Assembly: GCA_013288385.1 (NCBI GenBank)
Contig: JABDBZ010000007.1
Location: forward strand, 1-49,341
Origin: Bacteroidota bacterium
GTDB lineage: Bacteria > Bacteroidota > Bacteroidia > B-17B0 > Aurantibacillaceae
Reading direction: 5' to 3'
Length of the DNA stretch: 49,341 bases
Positions 1-8,210 of this stretch are shown here, in pieces. The translations under genes were made by a program, and so were the position numbers. The notes beneath the pieces are model-generated. The model was given only the letters and a program-made list of their open reading frames with translations, ran no database searches and was not told the origin of the DNA. Position 1 is the first letter of the stretch. Each line of letters starts with the position of its first letter.

Positions 1-57
1 GCTCAGGTAAAAATTACAGATGCAACAGATTTTGATTTGTATGGTGAAATAGATTAG
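1..57 (+). CDS. rimO: C-terminal end of a probable RimO (ribosomal protein S12 methylthiotransferase), partial
   Basis: Only the last 18 codons and the TAG stop lie in the window. They end in ITDATDFDLYGEID. This matches the end of the C-terminal TRAM domain of RimO-type radical-SAM methylthiotransferases, where a pattern like V-x-I-T-x-A-x-x-[FY]-D-L-Y-G-E is typical. RimO adds a methylthio group to an aspartate of ribosomal protein S12. The catalytic part and the start are outside the window, so the call rests on a short tail. A related TRAM-containing enzyme such as MiaB is possible but fits the DLYGE ending less well. The next gene starts 45 bases downstream on the same strand. Confidence 0.6.
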   Translation, partial: AQVKITDATDFDLYGEID

Positions 58-102
58 AATAATTTATTTTTAATCACCCTTATAAAAGATCAACATATAA
101 TA

Positions 103-1614
103 ATGCTTCTAAATCTTAATTCTTCTTTTTCTAAATTTGCTGTTACACTTATCAGTAGATTAGTTAGCGCACTGGTGGGAATTATTTTTGTGCCACTATA
201 TGTTAAATTAATTGGGATCGAAAGTTATGGTATGGTTGCATTTTACTCAACGCTTGTCGGTACTTTGTCATTTTTAGATTTGGGTTTAAGCACGGCAATT
301 AGTCGACAAGTTTCTATTCAACGTGCGCAGAAAGACGAATGGAAAGAAACGCATGATTTAGTTTTTTCGGTTGAAATAATTTATTGGATCATTGCAATTA
401 TATTGGGGATTTTGATCATTTTTTTATCACCATTTATTGCCGAGCATTGGGTAAAAGCAGATAAATTATCTAATGCAAGTATTCGCCAAGCCGTTTTATT
501 GATGGGTCTCATTTTTATTTTTCAATTTCCGATGAGTATTTATAACGGAATAATGATTGGTCTGGAAAAGCAAATTCCAAATGCAGTTATAACAATGGTC
601 TTTTCAGTTTTAAAAGCAGTTGGTGTTATTTTTGTTTTGAGTTTTTTTGAAGCATCCATCGAAGTGTATTTTATTTGGCAAGCTATCATTACCATTTTAT
701 TTATTTTTTTACTTAGGTATTTTGCATGGAAGGGTTTTCCTTCATCTAATATTAAAGCGAGTTTTTCTATTGTGCAGATTAAAAAAATCTGGCGATTTGC
801 CGCTGGTATTACAGGAATTTCTATTATTACTTTTTTCATTATGCAGATTGATAAATTGATTGTAAGTAAAATGGTTATGCTTGAGTTTGTTGGCTACTAT
901 AATCTTGCTTTTCTAATTGCAGGTTCATTAAACCAAATTATTTCTCCAATTCAACCCGTGATCTTCCCAAAATTTTCAACTTATTTTGCAACCAATAACG
1001 TACAAGCACTCTCTCAACTATATCACAAAACTGCAAAATGGATTGCCATTATAATTTTCCCGATAGGTGGTATTCTTGTTTTGTTTGCCAATGAAATTAT
1101 TTTGGCTTGGTCACATAATCCAATACTAACGGCCAATACAGCTCCAATAGCTCAAATTTGCGTTATTGGTACAATTTGTAATTGCATGATGTGGGCTCCC
1201 TATTTATTTTTGTTGGCAAAAGGAAATACTCGTTTTACAATTTATCAAAACTTGATAGTAGTTGCAATTATAACACCTTTATTATATTATTTAACTCGTA
1301 ATTATGGAATTAAAGGTGCAAGTTTCGTGTGGCTTTTTGTTAATGTTGGTTACGTTTTAATTAGTATTCCAATATTTCATAATTTCTTTTTAAAAGGAGA
1401 ATTATTACGTTGGTACAAGAATGATATTGCTCTTCCATTTTTTGTTTCGGCGATATTAATAACGGGGGCTAAACTCATTCAACTAAGATTTAATTTGACA
1501 TTAGATATTTTTAGTTTAACAGCATTGGTTTTTATCGTGATGACACTTTACGTCTTTATTATCCCGGAATTTAGGATGTTGTTTTATAGATTTATTAAAA
1601 TCAAATTAACATGA
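103..1614 (+). CDS. Wzx-like oligosaccharide flippase (MOP superfamily)
   Basis: This 503-residue protein is hydrophobic along its whole length, with about 12 to 14 predicted membrane helices. The N-terminal region (roughly residues 8-65) has the arrangement of polysaccharide exporters: a basic loop, helix 1 ending in FVPLYVKLIG, then YGMVAFYSTLVG and a small-residue stretch near FLDLGLSTAISRQ. Such proteins flip undecaprenyl-pyrophosphate-linked oligosaccharides across the inner membrane. It is the first gene of a same-strand run of glycosyltransferases, which supports a role in exporting the glycan they build. Length is normal for the family. The substrate cannot be told from sequence. The ATG has no clear Shine-Dalgarno sequence upstream, as is usual in this phylum. 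Confidence 0.85.
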   Translation: MLLNLNSSFSKFAVTLISRLVSALVGIIFVPLYVKLIGIESYGMVAFYSTLVGTLSFLDLGLSTAISRQVSIQRAQKDEWKETHDLVFSVEIIYWIIAIILGILIIFLSPFIAEHWVKADKLSNASIRQAVLLMGLIFIFQFPMSIYNGIMIGLEKQIPNAVITMVFSVLKAVGVIFVLSFFEASIEVYFIWQAIITILFIFLLRYFAWKGFPSSNIKASFSIVQIKKIWRFAAGITGISIITFFIMQIDKLIVSKMVMLEFVGYYNLAFLIAGSLNQIISPIQPVIFPKFSTYFATNNVQALSQLYHKTAKWIAIIIFPIGGILVLFANEIILAWSHNPILTANTAPIAQICVIGTICNCMMWAPYLFLLAKGNTRFTIYQNLIVVAIITPLLYYLTRNYGIKGASFVWLFVNVGYVLISIPIFHNFFLKGELLRWYKNDIALPFFVSAILITGAKLIQLRFNLTLDIFSLTALVFIVMTLYVFIIPEFRMLFYRFIKIKLT

Positions 1615-1706
1615 CGTGTAGTGTTGGAAATATATTAGTAAATTTAGAAACGATTGATTTGGCTTAAAGCCTGATCTAAAAGTGTATATTAAGTTTGTAT
1701 AATTAA

Positions 1707-2603
1707 ATGGAATCTCAATTTTCTAAAAAAATTAGTGTCGGAATCCCCACCTATAACAGACCACATTCTCTTAAAAAAAAGTTAGATGCACTGTTAAAAC
1801 AGACTTATTTGAATTTAGAAATAATTGTATCTGATAATTGCTCTCCTGACAAAAATGTGAAAAAAATTATTGATGAATTTTGCAAAAAAGACCCTAGAAT
1901 TGTTTCATGTTTTCAGGAAAAAAATATTGGGTTGGTTAATAATTTTCATTTTGTGTTGAACAAATCAACTGGTAGTTTTTTTATGTGGATGGCAGATGAC
2001 GATCTTATTGAAGACAATGATTTTATAAAGAAATTATTTGATAGTTTGATTTTGCACAATTCGGATTTTGTATTTCCAGAATGCTATTATTTGAATAAGG
2101 ATGGAAGTAGAACATCAGGCTTAAAAAATGTGTATACGAGCTGCTCTTCAAAATTCGACTATTTAAAGGCATTCACAACATCTTATTCTTGCTTAGAATT
2201 TTATGGTTTGTATAATATGAGCGCGTTTAATAAAGAAAAGGATTTTATAATTAACGATGTTGTAGTATGTCCCGATTTGCTTTACATTCCAAACTTATTA
2301 TTAAATCACAAAGTACGGTTCGTACCTGAAACATACTTTATTTATAATCATGTTTCAAGTGCCGATACATTTCAGCGTAATTTGAATTTATTTAGAGACA
2401 GACAAATCGTTATTAAGGAATTAATTGCAGAATTTTCTGCTACTGAAAAATTAAGGCCTGAGGAGAGAAAGGTAATTGTTACTAATATATTAACCCACTA
2501 TGAGTTTATACTCAAGCAACAATTATCTATTCCAAAGCTTAAATCGGTAAGAATTAAATTCTTTAATAAAATAAAATTGATAATGGGAATTGGTAAAGGT
2601 TAA
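1707..2603 (+). CDS. Glycosyltransferase family 2 (GT-A fold)
   Basis: The 298-residue protein begins with the GT2 nucleotide-sugar-binding strand (VGIPTYNRPHSL, about residues 11-22). An acidic SDN follows at residues 42-44, then a DxD-type metal-binding motif in WMADDDL (DDD at about 97-99). The rest is the acceptor-binding half, with no membrane helix, so this is a soluble or peripheral cytoplasmic enzyme. GT2 enzymes transfer a sugar from a nucleotide donor with inversion of configuration. The 92 bases after the flippase gene hold no other gene. Donor and acceptor cannot be assigned. Confidence 0.88.
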   Translation: MESQFSKKISVGIPTYNRPHSLKKKLDALLKQTYLNLEIIVSDNCSPDKNVKKIIDEFCKKDPRIVSCFQEKNIGLVNNFHFVLNKSTGSFFMWMADDDLIEDNDFIKKLFDSLILHNSDFVFPECYYLNKDGSRTSGLKNVYTSCSSKFDYLKAFTTSYSCLEFYGLYNMSAFNKEKDFIINDVVVCPDLLYIPNLLLNHKVRFVPETYFIYNHVSSADTFQRNLNLFRDRQIVIKELIAEFSATEKLRPEERKVIVTNILTHYEFILKQQLSIPKLKSVRIKFFNKIKLIMGIGKG

Positions 2604-2632
2604 TTTAATTATTAGAGGGTAAAACTATTTTA

Positions 2633-3397
2633 ATGAAAAACATAATATATCGTTTTTTCGAATTAATTTTTAAAGATGGCATTACTACAAATGTATCTGG
2701 TGTGGTAATTAAACTGCCGTTTCGCTATTATCGTTATTATGAAAAAGATTACGAATTAGATAATATTACTTTTTTTAGGAAAAAAATAAAAACGGATAAT
2801 GTAGTAATTGACATTGGCGCTCAAATTGGTTTGATGACGAAATTGTTTGCAGATTTAGTTGGGCCAACTGGAAAAGTTTACACTTTTGAACCTACACCAA
2901 AAACGTTTAATGTTTTATCGGAGACAATTAGAATAAATAAAATGGAAAATAATGTTATTCCATTTCAGGAGGCACTATCAGATAAAAAAGGCAAAGCTAT
3001 TTTTAATATTTCAAATATTGATATCGATGCCTCAAATACTTTGTCTAATGTTATTCGAAATAGCACTAGTTCAGCTATTGAAATTAATGTAACATCAGTT
3101 GATGAAGTGGTTAATGAGAATTCTTTAACTAAAGTTGATTTTATTAAAATTGATGCTGAAGGAGCTGAGTATTATGTTCTTTTAGGTGCTAAAAACACCA
3201 TGGTTTCTCTTAAACCGATTATTAACTTGGCTTTACATCCAAATGCGTTAACGGGCTTTAATTCTTCCCTAAAAGAAATATATGCATTCATAAAAAGTAA
3301 TAATTATAAAGTAATTTATAAGTTCAATGAAATGGATGAAAAAGACTTTATACAGAATACTAATTTATTCGATGTGCAATTAATGCCAATAGTTTAG
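2633..3397 (+). CDS. FkbM family SAM-dependent methyltransferase
   Basis: The protein (254 residues) carries the SAM-binding motif I as VVIDIGAQIGLMT (residues 57-69), followed by the ribose-binding glutamate in TFEPTP (about 84-89). The FkbM signature IKIDAEGAE lies at about residues 171-179. The typical glycine-rich D-I-G-A-N-x-G form reads D-I-G-A-Q-I-G here, a mild variation. FkbM enzymes O-methylate sugars or polyketides and are frequent in polysaccharide clusters. This gene sits 29 bases after a GT2 gene and 7 bases before a GT4 gene, so methylation of a sugar in the same glycan is a fair inference. The target hydroxyl is unknown. Confidence 0.88.
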   Translation: MKNIIYRFFELIFKDGITTNVSGVVIKLPFRYYRYYEKDYELDNITFFRKKIKTDNVVIDIGAQIGLMTKLFADLVGPTGKVYTFEPTPKTFNVLSETIRINKMENNVIPFQEALSDKKGKAIFNISNIDIDASNTLSNVIRNSTSSAIEINVTSVDEVVNENSLTKVDFIKIDAEGAEYYVLLGAKNTMVSLKPIINLALHPNALTGFNSSLKEIYAFIKSNNYKVIYKFNEMDEKDFIQNTNLFDVQLMPIV

Positions 3398-3404
3398 TTT
3401 AAAA

Positions 3405-4508
3405 ATGAATATTTTATTTTATTACACGTCAAACAAGCGAACCATTTCAATTGAGTCTGTAATTATTGCATTTCGTAATCAAGGCCACTGCGTTACTTTA
3501 TTAACACAATCCGGAAAAGAAGAATTACACGAAGAGTTAGAGAAAAATAATATCCCGACACATACACATGTAGTTGAGAAAAGCAATTCTATTTTTTATT
3601 ATATGAACCATCTTTTATATTTAATTAAATATTGTAAATTAAATGAAATAGATATTGTTTATTCTCATCTTCAACAAGCTAACATAGTTTCAGTGTTTGC
3701 ACAGTTTTTTTGTAAATCTAAATTTTATATATGTCGCCATCATTCAAGTGTAAATGGAGCGGAGAAGAATTTCAATCAATCTTTATTCGACAAAATAATA
3801 AATAAATTTAGTAAATTAATTATTGTTCCTTCTTTGGCTGTTTATCGGCAAGTAAATGAAGTGGAAGGTGTAAATAAAAATAAAATAAAATTGATTCATT
3901 ACGGTTACAATTTTTTAAAATACCCTTTGCCAAATAAGGATGAAGGAGAAAAAATAAGAAATACATTTCCATGCAAATTACTTTTAGTAAAAGTTGCCAG
4001 ATTGGTTTCTGGTAAACGATATGAAATCCTTTTTGATGTATTAAAAGAGCTAGTAATTAAAAGAAAATTGGATATAAAATTAATAGTAATTAGTGAAGGT
4101 CCTTTGTTTAATGACTTGCAGAATTACGTTAAAGTAAGTAAATTGGATAATAATATTTTTCTAGTGGGTAACAAGTCAAATGTAATAGATTATCTTTATT
4201 CAGCGGATGCTATTCCTTTATTATCGGAAGCTGAGGCGAGTAATAGTGTTATAAAGGAAGCCGGATTAGTAAAGAAATGTGTTTTGATTTGTAAAAACGT
4301 GGGCGATTTTGATGATTATATTACAGATGGGGTTTCTGGTTTATTTATGGACAGATTAGATCCTGCAAGTGATTTAGAGGAACATTTGGTTAATCTTTAT
4401 AATCAGAAAATTGATAAACAGAAATTAGGAATGAATTTATATGAAAGTGTTATGAATAAATTTTCAATTGATAAAGTTATTACTGATTACAATGTTTTAA
4501 ATCAATAA
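3405..4508 (+). CDS. Glycosyltransferase family 4 (GT-B fold)
   Basis: This 367-residue protein has the two-domain GT-B layout. The N-terminal acceptor domain starts MNILFYYTSN and reaches to about residue 185. The C-terminal donor domain starts near LLLVKVARLVSGKR, where the usual VGRLxxxK reads VARLVSGK. The retaining E-x7-E element is visible at E277-E285 (SEAEASNSVIKEAG). GT4 enzymes are retaining hexosyltransferases that use nucleotide-diphosphate sugars. The gene is 7 bases after the FkbM gene and 6 bases before the next glycosyltransferase gene, which indicates one transcript. Sugar specificity is not predictable. Confidence 0.88.
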   Translation: MNILFYYTSNKRTISIESVIIAFRNQGHCVTLLTQSGKEELHEELEKNNIPTHTHVVEKSNSIFYYMNHLLYLIKYCKLNEIDIVYSHLQQANIVSVFAQFFCKSKFYICRHHSSVNGAEKNFNQSLFDKIINKFSKLIIVPSLAVYRQVNEVEGVNKNKIKLIHYGYNFLKYPLPNKDEGEKIRNTFPCKLLLVKVARLVSGKRYEILFDVLKELVIKRKLDIKLIVISEGPLFNDLQNYVKVSKLDNNIFLVGNKSNVIDYLYSADAIPLLSEAEASNSVIKEAGLVKKCVLICKNVGDFDDYITDGVSGLFMDRLDPASDLEEHLVNLYNQKIDKQKLGMNLYESVMNKFSIDKVITDYNVLNQ

Positions 4509-4514
4509 TCAGGT

Positions 4515-5396
4515 ATGTTTTTTTCCATTATAGTTCCTACTTATAACCGCGCAAATTTGATTCGGAAAACGATAGAATCATTACTTAATCAAGAGAATCA
4601 AAATTTTGAAATTATTGTTGTGGATGATGGAAGCACCGACAACACAAAAGATGTGATAGACCAAATTAGTTCTAATAAAATAAGCTACTATCAAATTAAA
4701 AATAGTGAGCGTGGTTTTGCACGAAACTACGGTTCAAAACTGGCAAAAGGTGATTACCTTAACTTTTTTGATTCGGATGACATAGCATTAAAAAATCATT
4801 TATCCATTGCTGACCAAGCTATTTTGACTAAAAATTATCCGGAAATATTTCATTTAAATTATGCTTTTTTAAATTCGAACGGAGAAATAAATAAAAATAA
4901 TAACAAAGAAATTTCGGTTGCAAATAAGAAATTGATTTCTGGAAATATTCTAAGTTGTAATGGTGTTTTTATTAAGAAAGATATTGCATTGCAGTTTCCA
5001 TTTAATGAATCGCGAAATCTTTCTGTTTCCGAGGATTGGGATCTTTGGCTTCGTTTATCAGCTAGATACAAAATTTATATGCTTCCAACTATAACGAGTT
5101 ATATTGTAAATCATCAAGGAAGAAGTGTTATGTCATTTAACGAAAAAAAACTTTTGACTCGTACAAATGAATTAATTAATAGTTTAAGTAGAGATCAGAT
5201 TTTTATGAAAGTTTATCCAAAGTCTTTGGTGAAAATTAAGGCTCATATGTTATCGTATATGTCATTACATGCTGTTCTTTGTGATTATAGAAAGAAAGCA
5301 TTTTATTATTTGGTGAGCTCAATTAAAGTTAATTATTTCGAAATATTTACAAAACGTTTTATAGCTATTATAATGCATTTAGTTAAACTAAAATAG
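4515..5396 (+). CDS. Glycosyltransferase family 2 (GT-A fold)
   Basis: At 293 residues this is a classic single-domain GT2. It shows FSIIVPTYNRANLI at the start, VVDDGST at about 35-41, a DxD motif in FFDSDD (D86 and D88), and the catalytic-base region SEDWDLWLRL (about 172-181). No transmembrane helix is evident, although the C-terminus is hydrophobic and basic and could lie on the membrane. It starts 6 bases after the GT4 gene. The match to the family is stronger than for the GT2 at 1707-2603. Donor and acceptor are unknown. Confidence 0.9.
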   Translation: MFFSIIVPTYNRANLIRKTIESLLNQENQNFEIIVVDDGSTDNTKDVIDQISSNKISYYQIKNSERGFARNYGSKLAKGDYLNFFDSDDIALKNHLSIADQAILTKNYPEIFHLNYAFLNSNGEINKNNNKEISVANKKLISGNILSCNGVFIKKDIALQFPFNESRNLSVSEDWDLWLRLSARYKIYMLPTITSYIVNHQGRSVMSFNEKKLLTRTNELINSLSRDQIFMKVYPKSLVKIKAHMLSYMSLHAVLCDYRKKAFYYLVSSIKVNYFEIFTKRFIAIIMHLVKLK

Positions 5397-5479
5397 TTTA
5401 GAGATTAACGTTTTAATAAGGTAAAAAAATAGTACATTAGTCGTTATTATTTATTTGAACATGTACAATATATCAAAAA

Positions 5480-6322
5480 ATGAATCGTGGTTTTTTATTA
5501 ATGCTTTTGAAGTATAATCGGGTAGTAATATATCTTATTTTTTTTATTCTGAGTACAGTCCCTTTCTTTTTAAAACTGACAACTAATAATCATTTTAAAT
5601 TCAACGAGAAAGAGTTATTTGAAGAAAAGTGGACGTCGTTAAGATCAGTTAATGACATTATTAAATATGTAGATAGTATTTGTGGGACTAACTTAAATTC
5701 TTCAAAATTAGATACACTTATGTTTACTGAGGAATTAAGTAGAATCATAAAATTAAGATTCAAACATGGATTAACGAATTATTCAATATCGGATAATTGG
5801 ATAGCATATTTGTCTGGAAAATTAATTTGGCCTCATTTTTCAGCTATAGTTGATCCCAATGATATTTTAAAATATAATGAGGGTTTATGCAGTCAACAAA
5901 CAATTGTGTTTTTAGAGGTGTTAAAAAAAAGAGGGATAATGGCAAGAAGTGTTGGTCTAGGTTTTAAGGAAGGGCCTGGGCATTTCTTGTCAGAAGTTCA
6001 GTATAATAAAGGTTGGCATTTGTATGATGTTTCTTTAGAACCAAATTGGGTTGGTGTTACGGAACCTCATAGAAGTATGGACTATTATATTCATAATAAA
6101 GATTCGCTTTATTGCGGTTATAAGTATAGAATGTCAATTGGAATGTTCAATAAGTTAATGAGTACAGTTAATTATGGTGAAACTGATAAATTTCCGGCAA
6201 AAAAAATGTTAGTGTTTCATCATATAACTCACTTTATAACAGTTTTATTGCCTTGGTTGTTCTTAGTATTAACTATAAGTTCACTATATAAAAAACGTAA
6301 ATTAAAGCGTGTTAATTTGTAA
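5480..6322 (+). CDS. Membrane-anchored transglutaminase-like protein of unknown function
   Basis: This 280-residue protein has one membrane helix near the start (about residues 14-32) and another near the end (about 247-268), with a soluble domain between. The soluble part has a transglutaminase or papain-like core: Cys137 in EGLCSQQT, His168 in GPGHFLSEV and Asp183 in HLYDVSL. That is the order and spacing of the Cys-His-Asp triad. Such domains in bacteria act as proteases, amidases, acyl transferases or inactive binding modules. The gene lies between a GT2 gene and asnB, 8 bases upstream of asnB, so it is probably co-expressed with glycan synthesis. The active domain probably faces the periplasm. 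The family is inferred from motifs only and the substrate is unknown. Confidence 0.6.
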   Translation: MNRGFLLMLLKYNRVVIYLIFFILSTVPFFLKLTTNNHFKFNEKELFEEKWTSLRSVNDIIKYVDSICGTNLNSSKLDTLMFTEELSRIIKLRFKHGLTNYSISDNWIAYLSGKLIWPHFSAIVDPNDILKYNEGLCSQQTIVFLEVLKKRGIMARSVGLGFKEGPGHFLSEVQYNKGWHLYDVSLEPNWVGVTEPHRSMDYYIHNKDSLYCGYKYRMSIGMFNKLMSTVNYGETDKFPAKKMLVFHHITHFITVLLPWLFLVLTISSLYKKRKLKRVNL

Positions 6323-6330
6323 AAAAAATC

Positions 6331-8208
6331 ATGTGTGGCATTTCGGGTTTTATTGATTTTAATAAAAATTCTTCTGTTGATTTACTGAGGGTGATGGCAA
6401 ATAGCCTTCATCACAGAGGTCCTGATGATCATGGGTATAAACTTTTCTCAAAGCCAAAAATGCAAATTGGTTTATCCCACACACGATTATCAATAATAGA
6501 TTTAACGGATGCGGGTAAACAACCCATGCAGTATGAAGATCTATGGATAACATATAATGGTGAAATCTATAATTTCAATGAATTAAAAGAAGAGTTGAGA
6601 GGCTTAGGGCATAATTTTAGAAGTTTGTCAGACACCGAAGTTATATTAATAGCATACAAACAATGGGGATTAAAGTGTATCGAAAAATTGATTGGTATGT
6701 TCGCTATTGTTATATATGATGAAACTAAAAATGAATTAATTTGTATTCGTGATAGAGCCGGAGTAAAACCATTTTATTACTATTGGAAGGATGGATTGTT
6801 TTTGTTTGGTTCTGAATTAAAGGCCTTCAATTGTCATCCGGATTTTAAAAAGGAAATTGATCAAAAAGCAATTGTATCATATATACAACTTGGTTTTGTA
6901 CCAGCACCGTACTCTATTTTCAAAAATTGTTTTAAACTTAAACCGGGGCATTATTTGATTTTTAAAATTGATGCCTGCGAAGTAATTACTAAAAAATATT
7001 GGGATGTTGCTGACTCATATAAAAAACCAAAATTGAAGATCTCATATGAAGAAGCAAAAAGTGAAACTGAGAAAATATTGCATTCTGCATTTGAGTATCG
7101 CATGGTTTCAGATGTACCAATAGGTGTTTTTTTGAGTGGCGGCTACGATAGTGCTTGCTTGACTGCGGTTTTGCAAAAAAGTAGAAGTAAGCCATTAAAT
7201 ACGTTCACAATAGGCTTTAATGATCTTAAATTAAATGAAGCGCCTTATGCAAAGGAAATTGCTAAACACTTAGGAACAGAACATTTTGAATACACTTGTT
7301 CTCAAAAAGAAGCATTAGAAATAATAAAAGAACTACCTAATTATTTTGATGAACCATTTGCTGATAGTAGTTCTATTCCAACTTTATTGGTAAGTAAATA
7401 TGCAAAGCAAAAAGTAAAAGTTGCGTTAAGCGCAGATGGTGGTGATGAATTATTTGCCGGATATAATAGGTATGATTATTTAATGAATTATGGCGCTTTA
7501 TTGCAAAAAACACCTGAAGCTTTAAGAAAATTAGCTTCCTTAGTTGTAAAGAATAATAAAGGAGACAAACATCAAAATAAACGCGATAAAATAAAAGATT
7601 TATTAAATGATCCTTCAACTAATAATATAACGCGAAACCTAAATATCCTTTTTACAAATCAGGAATTGAATAATTTATTAGTTAATAAATGTGAGCCATT
7701 ACAAATGGAATATGATCAGAAAGATTCAAATCTTGAATCACTTTCGCCCCTATCATTTATGATGTTGATGGATTATAAGACATATTTGTCGGATGATATT
7801 TTACAAAAAGTTGACAGGTGTTCCATGTCTCAAAGTCTTGAATCTCGTGAACCATATCTTGATCATCGCATCATCGAATTTGTTTCTCAATTGCCAGATG
7901 AATTCAAATATCACAGCGGAGTCAAAAAGTATATTCTTAAAGAAATAACCCATCAATATGTACCAAAAAAACTTTTGGATAGGCCAAAGATGGGTTTTTC
8001 TATTCCACTAGATAGTTGGCTTCGGAATGAGATTCTAAATTTAATTGAATATTATTTTAATGAAAATAATATGAAGTCTCAGTTGATCTTCAATCCGCAA
8101 TATATAAAATCATTATATTCCAGTTTTAAAAATGGAAACAAAGGATTAGAACAAAAAATATGGAGAATTCTTGTTTTTCAAATGTGGTATAAAAAGTGGA
8201 TGAATTAA
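6331..8208 (+). CDS. asnB: Glutamine-hydrolysing asparagine synthetase-like amidotransferase
   Basis: The protein (625 residues) starts MCGISGF, so Cys2 becomes the N-terminal nucleophile of the class II glutaminase domain (about residues 1-200). RLSIIDL and TYNGEIYNF are the usual glutamine-site elements. The synthetase half has the ATP-pyrophosphatase loop SGGYDS at 269-274, then LSADGGDELFAGY and SLESREPYLDHR, all conserved. Length is normal for AsnB. Homologues inside polysaccharide clusters often amidate sugar carboxylates rather than make free asparagine, and this one is embedded in such a cluster 8 bases after its neighbour. Both roles remain possible. Its stop codon lies 2 bases from that of the opposing gene. 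Confidence 0.92.
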   Translation: MCGISGFIDFNKNSSVDLLRVMANSLHHRGPDDHGYKLFSKPKMQIGLSHTRLSIIDLTDAGKQPMQYEDLWITYNGEIYNFNELKEELRGLGHNFRSLSDTEVILIAYKQWGLKCIEKLIGMFAIVIYDETKNELICIRDRAGVKPFYYYWKDGLFLFGSELKAFNCHPDFKKEIDQKAIVSYIQLGFVPAPYSIFKNCFKLKPGHYLIFKIDACEVITKKYWDVADSYKKPKLKISYEEAKSETEKILHSAFEYRMVSDVPIGVFLSGGYDSACLTAVLQKSRSKPLNTFTIGFNDLKLNEAPYAKEIAKHLGTEHFEYTCSQKEALEIIKELPNYFDEPFADSSSIPTLLVSKYAKQKVKVALSADGGDELFAGYNRYDYLMNYGALLQKTPEALRKLASLVVKNNKGDKHQNKRDKIKDLLNDPSTNNITRNLNILFTNQELNNLLVNKCEPLQMEYDQKDSNLESLSPLSFMMLMDYKTYLSDDILQKVDRCSMSQSLESREPYLDHRIIEFVSQLPDEFKYHSGVKKYILKEITHQYVPKKLLDRPKMGFSIPLDSWLRNEILNLIEYYFNENNMKSQLIFNPQYIKSLYSSFKNGNKGLEQKIWRILVFQMWYKKWMN

Positions 8209-8210
8209 TT

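Noticed and set aside
540..839. 99-codon minus-strand frame within the flippase gene
   Set aside because: Shadow frame of a hydrophobic gene, no supporting signals.
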